Both the position numbers and the translations under genes were made by a program. A stretch of DNA of 40,822 bases from positions 1 to 40,822 of the forward strand of contig JAAYGT010000042.1 in NCBI GenBank assembly GCA_012727555.1. The letters are read 5' to 3'. The DNA is from Alcaligenaceae bacterium (lineage in GTDB: Bacteria > Pseudomonadota > Gammaproteobacteria > Burkholderiales > Burkholderiaceae_B). This document shows positions 1-8,695 of the stretch, piece by piece. Each line of letters begins with the position of its first letter. Position 1 is the stretch's first letter. The notes beneath the pieces are model-generated. The model did not search any database. It worked only from the letters and a program-made list of their open reading frames with translations, and had not been told where the DNA came from.

Positions 1-1
1 G

Positions 2-961
2 CCTTGCGCCGTTCACACACCCGATGAATTGCCCCTGTGCCTGTCGGATGTTCGCGGTCAGACACAAGCCCGCCGTGTGCTGGAAGTGGTTGCCGCCGGA
101 GGCCACAGTCTGCTGATGTCGGGCCCCCCCGGTACGGGTAAAAGCATGCTGGCCCAGCGTTTGCCGGGCTTGTTACCCGAACTGACGAACGAACAGGCCC
201 TTGAAGCCAGCGCCCTTGCCGGTTATGGCAAGACAGCACGGCCTGTACTGTTCAGGACACCCCCGTTCAGGACACCCCATAGCACCTCAACCCTTGCCGC
301 CCTGGTGGGAGGTGGCGCCAACCCTCAACCGGGTGAAATCAGTCTGGCGCACCATGGGGTTCTGTTTACCGATGAACTGCCCCACTTCAGAAAACCAGTG
401 ATTGAAGCTTTGCGGGCTCCCCTGGAGAATGGGGCTGTCAGCATTGCCCGGGCCGGCCGGACAGTCACGTTTCCAACCTGTTTCCAGTGGGTTGCAGCCA
501 TGAACCCGTGCCCCTGCGGGTGGCTGGGCCATCCGCGCACCGCATGTCGCTGCTCGCCTGACCAGATCGAGCGCTATCGCAGCAGCGTGTCGGGCCCTTT
601 GCTGGATCGGCTGGATGTGCAAATTGCGCTTCAACCCCTACCCCGCGGCTGGATGCAACTACCCCGGGGAGAAGCTTCAGGCGCTGTGGCTGAACGGGTT
701 CAAGCCTGCAGAATACGTCAGATCAAGCGTCAAGGCATGCTCAATGCGCGGCTTACCCCAACAGCAACCGAACGTTGGTGCACCCCCGACGACCAAGGCA
801 GGCAGTTGCTTGACCAGGCTGTGGAACGCTGGGATTGGTCGGCGCGCGTTGTACATCGGGTGCTCCGCGTGGCCCGCACGGTGGCCGACATGCGGCATGC
901 AGACATTACCTGCGCCACGGACCTGGCCGAGGCCATACAGTACCGGCAACCCTGGCCCTGA
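2..961 (+). CDS. comM: ComM/YifB-family Mg-chelatase-like AAA+ ATPase, 3' part
   Basis: This is the C-terminal part of a ComM (YifB) AAA+ ATPase, the family implicated in branch migration during integration of transformed DNA. The reading frame is open to the left edge, so the N-terminal Lon-like domain of roughly 170-200 residues lies outside the window; the family is usually about 500 aa. Visible are the junction motif LSDVRGQ, Walker A GPPGTGKS, the GEISLAHHGVLFTDELP Walker B segment, the MNPCPCGWLGH segment and GPLLDRLD. Two oddities appear: the usual DELPEF reads DELPHF, and a 15-bp tandem duplication at 250-279 makes LFRTPPFRTPH where the family has a single copy of this motif. The frame stays open to a TGA stop followed by a hairpin. 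Activity is likely but not proven. Confidence 0.9.
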   Translation, partial: PCAVHTPDELPLCLSDVRGQTQARRVLEVVAAGGHSLLMSGPPGTGKSMLAQRLPGLLPELTNEQALEASALAGYGKTARPVLFRTPPFRTPHSTSTLAALVGGGANPQPGEISLAHHGVLFTDELPHFRKPVIEALRAPLENGAVSIARAGRTVTFPTCFQWVAAMNPCPCGWLGHPRTACRCSPDQIERYRSSVSGPLLDRLDVQIALQPLPRGWMQLPRGEASGAVAERVQACRIRQIKRQGMLNARLTPTATERWCTPDDQGRQLLDQAVERWDWSARVVHRVLRVARTVADMRHADITCATDLAEAIQYRQPWP

Positions 962-978
962 CCAGCATTGACTATTCG

Positions 979-1012
979 CCCGCATCATGCATGCTGTGCA
1001 TTGATGCGGGGC
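979..1012 (+). terminator. Hairpin after comM, probable terminator
   Basis: An imperfect inverted repeat lies 17 bp after the comM stop. The arms are CCCGCATCATGCA (979-991) and TGCATTGATGCGGG (997-1010), with one bulged T, followed by a pyrimidine-rich stretch (CCTTTCCTT). It lies between the ends of two convergent genes and could serve both strands. Confidence 0.55.
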
Positions 1013-1030
1013 CTTTCCTTGCGGGTTTAC

Positions 1031-1996
1031 TCAGTCGGGGTCAACGCTACTGAAATTATAGGTATTGCGGCCTGATTGTTTGACACGATAAAGACATTCA
1101 TCAGCCGCCCGCAGCAGCGAGGGCATGTCGGCACCATCGACCGGATGACGGGCAATACCAATGCTGCAGCTGATTTCGAGATCAAGATCGTCGATCTGGA
1201 ACGGTTCGTTCAATGCCGCCAGAATTTTCTCGGCCACGATAATCAACTTGTCGGTGTCACTGACTTCAGGCAACAAGATGACAAACTCATCGCCCCCCAG
1301 GCGCGCCACGGTATCGGAGGCACGCACACACCCCACCAGACGCTCAGCCACCTGCATCAGCAAAAAATCACCGGTATCACGACCATAGATATCGTTGACC
1401 GGCTTGAAGTGATCGAGGTCGATGAAAACGACGGAGACCCCCTGATCATGACGTTCGGAAAGCAGCAAGGCGCGGTTACCACGCTCCATGAACAGATTGC
1501 GGTTGGGCAAGCCGGTAAGGGGGTCGTGCAGGGCAGCCTGCCGGAGCTCTTCTTCGAGGGCTTTCTGAGCCGAGAGATCGGTGAGCACACAAATGAAATT
1601 GGACACCCTGCCCGATGCATCGGTGAAACCGTTGACTGACAGCAAGGCCGCAACGCCTGGCGTGCCGGTACGCCGGACCAGGACCTCGCTTTCCCAGCCT
1701 GCTCCACCGGGCAGCGTGGACAAAACACCCTGAACGAACGCTTCCGTATCGGCCACGGCAGACGACGGGTTATCAGACAATGCCACAAACGCACCAAGGG
1801 GTTGCCGCAACGCATTGCCCTCGGTTGAGCCAGTCAGGCGTGTAAACGCAGGATTGACCGACACGATGTGTCCGTTGCCATCAAGAATGACGAAAGCATC
1901 ATGGGCATGGCGCACCGCAGCCGCAGCGATCCGGGGCTCCTGTTCAAGGTGCAGACGACCAGTGTCGGTAAGAATCGGGGCAGTATCCGGGGGCAT
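1031..1996 (-). CDS. PAS-GGDEF diguanylate cyclase
   Basis: This is a predicted diguanylate cyclase that makes c-di-GMP from two GTP. The N-terminal part is a PAS-like sensor (around residues 25-140) with motifs such as DAFVILDGNGHIVSVNPAF. A short linker leads to a GGDEF domain that begins at LHDPLTGLPNRNLF and carries an intact RLGGDEFVILLPE active site. An RASD sequence five residues upstream of GGDEF matches the RxxD inhibitory I-site, so product inhibition is likely. There is no EAL domain and no clear membrane segment, so it is probably cytosolic. The ATG at 1996 has AGGTGA six bases upstream and is preferred over a GTG at 2005, which has no ribosome site. The signal sensed is unknown. 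Confidence 0.9.
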   Translation of the reverse strand: MPPDTAPILTDTGRLHLEQEPRIAAAAVRHAHDAFVILDGNGHIVSVNPAFTRLTGSTEGNALRQPLGAFVALSDNPSSAVADTEAFVQGVLSTLPGGAGWESEVLVRRTGTPGVAALLSVNGFTDASGRVSNFICVLTDLSAQKALEEELRQAALHDPLTGLPNRNLFMERGNRALLLSERHDQGVSVVFIDLDHFKPVNDIYGRDTGDFLLMQVAERLVGCVRASDTVARLGGDEFVILLPEVSDTDKLIIVAEKILAALNEPFQIDDLDLEISCSIGIARHPVDGADMPSLLRAADECLYRVKQSGRNTYNFSSVDPD

Positions 1997-2011
1997 GGCG
2001 ATCACCTGTGA

Positions 2012-2269
2012 TCAGTTGGATGCGCTGGAGGTGTCAGACGCGGGCTGTTCAAGCGCCTGAACACGTTGCTCAAGCTGGGCAATACGGGCCAAGGCGCGCT
2101 CCAGAACCTGAGCCTGTATGTCGAATTCTTCACGCGTGACCAGGTCAAGGCGGCTGAAGGTTTGGGTCATCATGGCCTTCACATTGCGTTCGATGTCGGC
2201 TGCCGGCGTTTTGGCGATAAGCTCACTGATGTTTTTCTGGAAATCTTCGATCCAGTCTGTGCGTTGCAT
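2012..2269 (-). CDS. ubiK: Ubiquinone biosynthesis accessory factor UbiK (YqiC, BMFP family)
   Basis: This 85-aa protein belongs to the BMFP/YqiC family; in enterobacteria UbiK binds UbiJ and assists aerobic ubiquinone synthesis. It starts MQRTDWIEDF, continues with an amphipathic helix (NISELIAKTPAADIERNVKA) and ends in a coiled coil (VLERALARIAQLEQRVQALE), which is the usual layout of the family. The ATG at 2269 is chosen because CAGGAG precedes it by eight bases; an in-frame extension upstream lacks a ribosome site and is not conserved in character. It is transcribed divergently from glnK. Confidence 0.85.
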   Translation of the reverse strand: MQRTDWIEDFQKNISELIAKTPAADIERNVKAMMTQTFSRLDLVTREEFDIQAQVLERALARIAQLEQRVQALEQPASDTSSASN

Positions 2270-2332
2270 GATCAATACTCCTGAGAATGAACAATGTCCC
2301 AGTGTAAATAAAAAACGCATGAACCGGGCTGA

Positions 2333-2935
<603 letters not shown>

Positions 2936-3012
2936 TTGATGAACCCTGACTGACAGTCAACGATTCCGAACCCTCACACATTGAACGGAATCGCCCCATT
3001 CTGGAGCAAAAA

Positions 3013-4239
3013 ATGGATAAAGCCGACTTGGCGTGGGTCAGCGTATCGACCCTGCTGGTACTCATGATGGTGATCCCGGGCCTGGCCCTTTTCTACGGCG
3101 GACTGGTTCGTTCCAAGAACGTCCTCTCCGTTCTGATTCAGGTTCTCGTCACCTTCTCATTGGCCGTTGTACTTTGGTTCATCTATGGCTATTCACTGGC
3201 TTTCACGGAAGGCAATGCACTCATCGGTGGTATGTCGCGGCTGCTGTTCAATGGCATGTATGACCTGTCATCAGGCACTTTTGAGTTGACGGGAAGCATA
3301 CCGGAGCTGGCATTTGCTGCGTTCCAGGCCACGTTTGCAGGTATCACCTGCGCACTGATCGTGGGTGGTTTTGCCGAGCGTGTCCGTTTCTCGGCCGTGG
3401 TTGTCTTCACGCTGATCTGGATGACATTCTCGTATGTCCCGGTGGCCCACATGGTGTGGGGTGCAGGCGGCTTCCTGCTGGAACGCGGCGCGCTGGACTT
3501 TGCAGGGGGTACCGTTGTGCACATCAACTCGGGTATTGCCGGTCTGGTGGGCGCCTACGTTGTAGGAAAACGTCTGGGTTATGGCCGCGAATCGATGCAG
3601 CCTCATAACCTGCCCATGTCCATGATTGGTGCATCCTTGCTGTGGGTAGGCTGGTTCGGTTTCAATGCAGGCTCGGCACTGGGTGCGAACGAGGTGGCTG
3701 CTCTGGCTTTCTTCAATACCCTGGTGGCAACAGCGGGCGGTGTGTTGGCCTGGGCACTGGTTGAATGGGCTTACAAGGGTAAACCTTCCTTGCTGGGTGC
3801 GATTTCGGGGGCCGTGGCCGGTCTGGTGGGCATTACCCCTGGAGCAGGTCTGGTCGGTCCCGGCGGCGCGCTGCTGATCGGCCTGATCACGGGTGCCGTC
3901 TGCGTCTGGGGTGTCAATGGCCTGAAACGCATGCTCAATGCCGATGACTCACTGGACGTGTTCGGCATTCACGGTGTGGGCGGTATCGTGGGTGCACTGC
4001 TGACCGGCATTTTCAATGCAAAGCCCTTGGGCGGGCCTGGTCTGGAAACGCTGGCCGAAGTGCCCTATCAGGTCTGGCTGCAGCTTGAGGGTGTCCTGAT
4101 CACGCTGCTCTGGTCTGCCGTTGTTGCCTGGATAGCCTACTTCATTGCTGACAAGGTATGCGGCTTGCGGGTCAGTGCCGATGCCGAACGCGAAGGGCTG
4201 GATGTGCACTCACACGGCGAGACAGCCTACCACCGTTGA
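3013..4239 (+). CDS. amtB: Ammonium transporter AmtB
   Basis: A 408-aa inner-membrane Amt/MEP/Rh ammonium channel. It has about 11 hydrophobic segments, the signature DFAGGTVVHINSGIAGLVGA, and both pore histidines of the twin-His motif (His170 in VVHIN and His320 in FGIHGVGG). The cytoplasmic C-terminal tail GLRVSADAEREGLDVHSHGE, which contacts GlnK, is intact. The N-terminus goes straight into the first membrane helix, with no separate cleavable signal peptide as in E. coli AmtB. The ATG at 3013 has GGAG seven bases upstream. It is cotranscribed with glnK, and two hairpins follow the stop. Confidence 0.95.
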   Translation: MDKADLAWVSVSTLLVLMMVIPGLALFYGGLVRSKNVLSVLIQVLVTFSLAVVLWFIYGYSLAFTEGNALIGGMSRLLFNGMYDLSSGTFELTGSIPELAFAAFQATFAGITCALIVGGFAERVRFSAVVVFTLIWMTFSYVPVAHMVWGAGGFLLERGALDFAGGTVVHINSGIAGLVGAYVVGKRLGYGRESMQPHNLPMSMIGASLLWVGWFGFNAGSALGANEVAALAFFNTLVATAGGVLAWALVEWAYKGKPSLLGAISGAVAGLVGITPGAGLVGPGGALLIGLITGAVCVWGVNGLKRMLNADDSLDVFGIHGVGGIVGALLTGIFNAKPLGGPGLETLAEVPYQVWLQLEGVLITLLWSAVVAWIAYFIADKVCGLRVSADAEREGLDVHSHGETAYHR

Positions 4240-4246
4240 TACAGGC

Positions 4247-4268
4247 GGAAAGCCGTCACCGGCTTTCC
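4247..4268 (+). terminator. Hairpin 1 after amtB
   Basis: A perfect 9-bp stem (GGAAAGCCG / CGGCTTTCC) with a TCAC loop lies eight bases after the amtB stop. The following bases (CTTCACG) are not a strong U-run, so termination efficiency is uncertain. Confidence 0.5.
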
Positions 4269-4282
4269 CTTCACGATCTACC

Positions 4283-4319
4283 CCCGTGGCCGTACTGCAT
4301 CAAGCAGTATGGCCACGGG
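4283..4319. terminator. Long hairpin 2 between amtB and ptsI
   Basis: Arms CCCGTGGCCGTACTGC (4283-4298) and GCAGTATGGCCACGGG (4304-4319) form a 16-bp stem with one G-T pair and a 5-base loop. The symmetry and the position between convergent genes suggest a bidirectional terminator or mRNA stabiliser. There is no T-run directly after it on the plus strand. Confidence 0.5.
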
Positions 4320-4393
4320 CACATGAAAAAACAGAAAACGAAAAAACTGAAAACGGCAAAGGGTGACACGACATAATCAGGCCACGCGACCGA

Positions 4394-6151
4394 TCAAGCC
4401 AGACTGGCAAGATCAATGCGTTCAGCCCGGTTCAGTGCCGAAGCCACTTTCACACGCAGGGCATTGGAGTGCGCCAGACGAACTTCTTTTTTAACATCGA
4501 GCAATTGCTGCGGATGCATGGAAAATTCTTTCAGCCCCAGGCCAAGCAGCATACGCGTGACACGGGAATCCCCGGCCATTTCCCCGCAGACCGAGACAGA
4601 TTTACCACCGCGATCACCCGCGTTGATGATATGGGCAATAAGACGCAATACGGCCGGGTGCATGGGATCGTACAGATCAGCGACATCGCTGTCGCCACGG
4701 TCGATGGCCAGGGTGTACTGAATGAGATCGTTGGTACCGATCGAGAGAAAATCGAGCGCATCGACAAACGGTTCGATGGCAATGGCAATGGCCGGCACCT
4801 CGACCATGGCGCCCAGCGATATGTTGCGTGCAAACGCCACGCCCTGCTCTTCGAGTTCCCTGGCCGCGTTGTCGAGGGCACGCCGGGTGGCGTGCACTTC
4901 GTGCATATGGGAAATCATGGGAATAAGCACCCGGATGTGACCGTGCAGCGAAGCCCGCAGCAAGGCACGCAACTGGGTGGCAAACATGGCCGGGTTGGCC
5001 AGGCAATAACGAATGGCTCGCAGCCCCAGAGCCGGATTCGTGGCCACAGTGACATCGCCGTCAAGGGTTTTATCGGCACCGATATCAAGCGTACGAATGG
5101 TGACCGGTTTACCCTGCATGGTTTTGACCACGGCGGCATAGGCCTCGTATTGCTCTTCTTCAGTCGGCAGCGTGCGACGCCCCATGAACAGGAATTCACT
5201 GCGAAACAGGCCGATACCGTCAGCACCGGCCGCGAGGGCTTCCTGGGCTTCTTCAGGAAGTTCGATATTGGCCTGCAAACGAACCTGAATGCCATCAAGG
5301 GTGATGGCGGGCGCATCTTTGAGCAATGCCAGCTCGGCGCGTTCCTGCTGATACCCGGCCTGACGCTCGCGGTATTCAGCCAGCACCTGTTCCGACGGGT
5401 TGATCAGCACCGTACCCAGGAAACCATCGGCGATGAGGATATCGCCATCGCGCACAAGCGCCCGTACGTTACCCATACCGACAACGGCCGGCACATTCAT
5501 GCTGCGTGCAACGATGGCCGTGTGCGAGGTTGGACCACCCAGATCGGTAAGAAAAGCTGCAAAACGCCCGCCACGCAAACGCAACATATCGGCCGGCGAG
5601 ATATCGCGCGCCACCACGATCAGGGGATCACTGGAATTGCTGGTGACCAGATCACTGATGAATGCCGGCGAACCGGACATCTCACGCAGAACCCGCTCAA
5701 TGACCTGCCGTATGTCGGAAGCGCGCTCCCTGAGGTAGTCATCTTCCATGACGGCAAACTGCTCGGCCAGTACCTGGCCCTGTGCTGTCAAGGCCCATTC
5801 CGCGTTGTAGTGACGACTTTCGATCAAGGCGCAGGTTTGCTCGTACAGCATGGGATCATCGAGCAAAAGGCTGTGCACATTCAGCAGCGGACCCAATTCA
5901 CGCGGCGCATCGTCGGGCAAAGCCTGCGCCATAGCCTGGAGATCACGGCTGGCCGCCTGCAATGCCTGTTTAAGACGCAGGCATTCAGCCTGGATATCGG
6001 TATCGGCAATGCGATAGTGGGCAACTTCCAGTGAGGCTGCGCTCATGACAGCGGCACGACCAATGGCGTACCCCTTCACAACGCCCTGCCCGTGCAGGCA
6101 TACCATGGCACTGTGTTCCGGACTTCCCTGTAAATGGGCCTGTTTGCTCAT
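4394..6151 (-). CDS. ptsI: PTS enzyme I (phosphoenolpyruvate-protein phosphotransferase)
   Basis: Enzyme I transfers phosphate from phosphoenolpyruvate to HPr. The protein is 585 aa from the ATG at 6151, close to the usual 575. The swivelling domain has the active-site His (about residue 210) in GGPTSHTAIVARS. The PEP-binding TIM-barrel has GIGLFRSEFLFMGR, TIRTLDIGADK, NPALGLRAIR, and the catalytic Cys in SVCGEMAGD. The ATG at 6151 has AAGGTG at good spacing and is preferred to a GTG two codons upstream. It follows ptsH by 12 bp and is cotranscribed with it. No EIIB/C/D gene is nearby, so the role may be regulatory rather than sugar uptake. Confidence 0.95.
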   Translation of the reverse strand: MSKQAHLQGSPEHSAMVCLHGQGVVKGYAIGRAAVMSAASLEVAHYRIADTDIQAECLRLKQALQAASRDLQAMAQALPDDAPRELGPLLNVHSLLLDDPMLYEQTCALIESRHYNAEWALTAQGQVLAEQFAVMEDDYLRERASDIRQVIERVLREMSGSPAFISDLVTSNSSDPLIVVARDISPADMLRLRGGRFAAFLTDLGGPTSHTAIVARSMNVPAVVGMGNVRALVRDGDILIADGFLGTVLINPSEQVLAEYRERQAGYQQERAELALLKDAPAITLDGIQVRLQANIELPEEAQEALAAGADGIGLFRSEFLFMGRRTLPTEEEQYEAYAAVVKTMQGKPVTIRTLDIGADKTLDGDVTVATNPALGLRAIRYCLANPAMFATQLRALLRASLHGHIRVLIPMISHMHEVHATRRALDNAARELEEQGVAFARNISLGAMVEVPAIAIAIEPFVDALDFLSIGTNDLIQYTLAIDRGDSDVADLYDPMHPAVLRLIAHIINAGDRGGKSVSVCGEMAGDSRVTRMLLGLGLKEFSMHPQQLLDVKKEVRLAHSNALRVKVASALNRAERIDLASLA

Positions 6152-6163
6152 GAACACAGCACC

Positions 6164-6433
6164 TTATTCGGACTCACCAAATTTGCTGTCAAAAAGCGTT
6201 TGGATCGATTGCAAAGCCTGATCGGCGTCACTGCCTTCGGCGTCGATGCGAACCGTGACACCCAACCCGGCAGCCAGCATCATGACACCCATGATGCTTT
6301 TTGCATTGACCCGCTGGGCACCACGTGCAATGTGGATTTCCGAGGCAAACTTGCCAGCCAGCTGAGTCAGTTTGGCGGCTGCCCTTGCGTGTAATCCGAG
6401 CTTGTTTGAAATGACGATATCGATAGAGGGCAT
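6164..6433 (-). CDS. ptsH: Phosphocarrier protein HPr
   Basis: An 89-aa HPr that accepts phosphate from EI at His15 (GLHARAAAK) and carries the regulatory Ser46 region NAKSIMGVMMLAAG, which HPr kinase targets in bacteria that have HprK. Both residues are at canonical positions when translation starts at the ATG at 6433 (MPSIDIVIS). An upstream open extension to 6544 is not HPr-like. The ribosome site is weak. Twelve bases separate it from ptsI, and a 127-bp gap separates it from the EIIA gene upstream. Confidence 0.95.
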   Translation of the reverse strand: MPSIDIVISNKLGLHARAAAKLTQLAGKFASEIHIARGAQRVNAKSIMGVMMLAAGLGVTVRIDAEGSDADQALQSIQTLFDSKFGESE

Positions 6434-6560
6434 AGGAACTTGAAATAACAGGTTACAGTAAGAGCGGAACACAGCACATGACACGAAGAGTAACCGAACC
6501 GGAACCCGGCCGAGCCGGCGAGCACGCCTTGTGCGTGCGGCCACCCAATCCGTTTCTGAT
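6434..6560 (-). other. Intergenic spacer between EIIA gene and ptsH
   Basis: This 127-bp gap holds a small hairpin (GCACGC-CTTGT-GCGTGC around 6523-6539) just after the EIIA stop, possibly an attenuating or processing site. I see no convincing sigma-70 promoter for ptsH, although the AT-richer part next to ptsH could contain one. Confidence 0.3.
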
Positions 6561-6965
6561 TCAACACGCTGGTTGATCAGGATTTGCGACGGCTCGAACT
6601 GCGCTGGCGCTGGCCCGCTGGTAACGTTCAGACATGCTGCCGGAGGGGTCGGTGAGCGCCTTCAGAACCATACTGAGATTGGCTCCTGCAAGCACACAGA
6701 CGTTCCCCCCCGCATCGGTAACAAGTTTACGCGCCCGATTGGCAATATTGAAAGGGGTTGCACCAAAAATATCGCACAGAATCAGGGTTTGTTGATTCAT
6801 GTCGCCAGAAAGCCGGGAAACCAGTTCAGCCACAAGCGTGTCGGGATCTGCATCCGGAGGGATATCGACAACAGTCAGCCCGGGCTCAACGCCCAATACG
6901 TGACGGGCACACGCCTGGAAAGCCTGGCCCAAAGGTTCGTGCATCACCAGAAACAGCTGCACCAT
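6561..6965 (-). CDS. PTS EIIA component, fructose/mannose (Man) family
   Basis: A 134-aa stand-alone EIIA of the mannose/sorbose family. His9 in LFLVMHEPLG is the expected phosphorylation site. The second signature is LCDIFGATPFNIANR, where most relatives read DLFGGTPFN. There is no fused EIIB domain. Its start codon directly abuts the gshB stop (TGAATG), so translation is coupled. Together with ptsH and ptsI downstream it forms a phosphorelay without a visible permease, as in other proteobacteria where such proteins are regulatory. The substrate or partner is unknown. Confidence 0.88.
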   Translation of the reverse strand: MVQLFLVMHEPLGQAFQACARHVLGVEPGLTVVDIPPDADPDTLVAELVSRLSGDMNQQTLILCDIFGATPFNIANRARKLVTDAGGNVCVLAGANLSMVLKALTDPSGSMSERYQRASASAVRAVANPDQPAC

Positions 6966-7925
6966 TCAGGCACCTGCCGCCTGCTCAAGCGCCTGGGCAA
7001 AATGATCGGCGACATCAAAGCCGGTTTGCTCGGTGATTTCGACAAAACAGGTCGGGCTCGTGACATTGATTTCAGTGACGTACTCACCAATGACATCAAG
7101 CCCCACAAGCAGCAAACCACGCCCGGCGAGCCGCGCCCCGATCGCTTCGGCAATTTCGCGGTCACGCGCTGTAAGTGCCTGGGCAACACCGCGCCCGCCC
7201 GCGGCAAGATTGCCCCGGGTTTCACCGGCCAGCGGTATGCGGGCCAGAGCGTAGGGAACAGGTTTGCCCGCAATCAACAAAATACGCTTGTCGCCCTGGA
7301 CGATTTCGGGAATGTAACGCTGTGCCATGATGGTACGTGCGCCGTTATCGGTGAGCGTTTCCAATATGGCACCCAGGTTGGCTTCCGCTTTTTGCAAACG
7401 GAAAATGCCCATTCCACCCATGCCATCAAGGGGTTTCACAATGACATCATGGTGCTGCGCATGAAAAGCACGCAAACGCTCCATGCTGCTGGTGACCAGG
7501 GTTGGGGTCGTAAATGACGCAAACTCGGTGATCGCCAGTTTTTCCGGATGGTTGCGAATGGCCGCCCCGGAATTGAAAACACGTGCACCTTGGGCTTGTG
7601 CGTATTCCAGCAAATGTGTTGCGTACACATATTCCATGTCGAAAGGCGGATCCTTGCGCATGATGACCGCATCAAATTCGTTGAGCATGGCTTCGCGAGG
7701 CTGATCGCGATACTGCCACCATGCGTGCCCGTGCAAATTGGCACCGGGAACAAGGTCGATGCCATGCACCCGGGCACGCACCACCCCCTGTTCAATGAAC
7801 AGATCGGGTTGATAGGCAACGGTGATCACATGACCACGCGCCACCAGGGCCTGCATCATGGCCACGGAGGAGTCTTTGTACGCCTTGAGGGAAGGCAGAG
7901 GATCGATAATGAACAGGACGTGCAT
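6966..7925 (-). CDS. gshB: Glutathione synthetase
   Basis: A 319-aa ATP-grasp enzyme joining gamma-glutamylcysteine and glycine to give glutathione. Typical segments are MHVLFIIDPL at the start, MRKDPPFDMEYVYATHLLE, PVIVKPLDGMGG-like VIVKPLDGMGGMGIFRL, GDKRILLIAGKPVPYALAR, and NVTSPTCFVEI near the end. The length matches the E. coli enzyme (316 aa). It is the first gene of the gshB-EIIA-ptsH-ptsI run. The spacer upstream (7926-8008) must hold its promoter, but I cannot pick a clear -35/-10 pair. The ribosome site is weak. Confidence 0.95.
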   Translation of the reverse strand: MHVLFIIDPLPSLKAYKDSSVAMMQALVARGHVITVAYQPDLFIEQGVVRARVHGIDLVPGANLHGHAWWQYRDQPREAMLNEFDAVIMRKDPPFDMEYVYATHLLEYAQAQGARVFNSGAAIRNHPEKLAITEFASFTTPTLVTSSMERLRAFHAQHHDVIVKPLDGMGGMGIFRLQKAEANLGAILETLTDNGARTIMAQRYIPEIVQGDKRILLIAGKPVPYALARIPLAGETRGNLAAGGRGVAQALTARDREIAEAIGARLAGRGLLLVGLDVIGEYVTEINVTSPTCFVEITEQTGFDVADHFAQALEQAAGA

Positions 7926-8004
7926 GGCCGGTATGCCTATAAATGTTCACACGGCAGGCACGGCATGAAGGCCCATACGTTGCGAACGACAGGGAGCTTG
8001 AAAA

Positions 8005-8041
8005 GAACGACAGCCGGTATGCCGAATCCGGCTGTCTTTTT
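8005..8041 (-). terminator. Rho-independent terminator after infC
   Basis: GACAGCCGG (8009-8017) pairs perfectly with CCGGCTGTC (8028-8036). Read on the minus strand the hairpin is followed by GTTCTTTTC. It lies about 80 bp after the infC stop and before gshB, separating the two operons. The plus-strand side also has a T5 run, so it could work in both directions. Confidence 0.7.
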
Positions 8042-8118
8042 GAAACCGTGCACCGGAACGACACGCGGCACCCACCCTGTTTCAGAGTGGATTGGTCCGG
8101 TTGTTCCGGTACGCAGGT

Positions 8119-8670
8119 TCAGGCCGCGGGTTCGCCAGCCTTGCCGGGCGTGGCTTTCTTGCGAGGTGCAAGCACCATGACCATCTGACGGCCTTCAAGT
8201 TTGGGCATTGCTTCAACCTGGCACAGTTCTTCGAGATCATCGCGAACGCGCTCGAGTACCCGCATTCCCAGTTCCTGGTGCGCCATCTCGCGGCCACGGA
8301 AACGCAAGGTTACCTTGGCTTTGTCGCCGTCTTCGATAAAACGACGCAGATTGCGCAACTTGACCTGGTAGTCACCTTCATCGGTACCAGGCCGGAATTT
8401 GACTTCCTTGACCTGGATGACCTTTTGCTTGGCGCGCGCTTCCTGCTGGCGTTTTTGTTCCTGGTACTTGAATTTGCCGTAGTCCATGAGGCGGCAAACT
8501 GGCGGTGTCGCATTGGGTGCGATTTCAACCAGATCTACGTCGTTGTCTTCAGCCTGCTGGATAGCCTGGGCCGTACGGACAACACCCAACTGCTCGCCGT
8601 CGATACCGATCAGACGGACTTCGGGTACGCGGATTTCACCATTGATGCGATGGGGTTTTTCGGTTGCGAT
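8119..8670 (-). CDS. infC: Translation initiation factor IF-3, AUC start
   Basis: A 183-aa IF-3 that binds the 30S subunit and checks the start codon and initiator tRNA. The N-domain ([24 protein letters not shown]) and the C-domain ([38 protein letters not shown]) are complete. The conserved N-terminus [14 protein letters not shown] can only be translated if initiation is at an ATC codon (8668-8670). An AGGAG ribosome site lies eight bases upstream, an in-frame TAA is eight codons upstream, and no ATG/GTG/TTG occurs between. The first ordinary start, TTG at 8589, would delete 27 conserved residues. Rare start codons in infC allow IF-3 to repress itself. It follows thrS by 25 bp. The usual next genes rpmI and rplT are absent. 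Confidence 0.92.
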   Translation of the reverse strand: MATEKPHRINGEIRVPEVRLIGIDGEQLGVVRTAQAIQQAEDNDVDLVEIAPNATPPVCRLMDYGKFKYQEQKRQQEARAKQKVIQVKEVKFRPGTDEGDYQVKLRNLRRFIEDGDKAKVTLRFRGREMAHQELGMRVLERVRDDLEELCQVEAMPKLEGRQMVMVLAPRKKATPGKAGEPAA

Positions 8671-8695
8671 GTCTAGAACTCCTGAGTTTGGTTAA

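Noticed and set aside
4469-6034. A long open frame (521 codons) on the plus strand
   Set aside because: It lies wholly opposite ptsI, which has clear family motifs; the translation is His/Arg/Gln-rich without recognisable domains, a mirror effect of GC-rich codon use.
6434-6544. N-terminal extension of HPr
   Set aside because: The extension is Arg-rich and unrelated to HPr; His15 and Ser46 fall at canonical positions only with the ATG at 6433.
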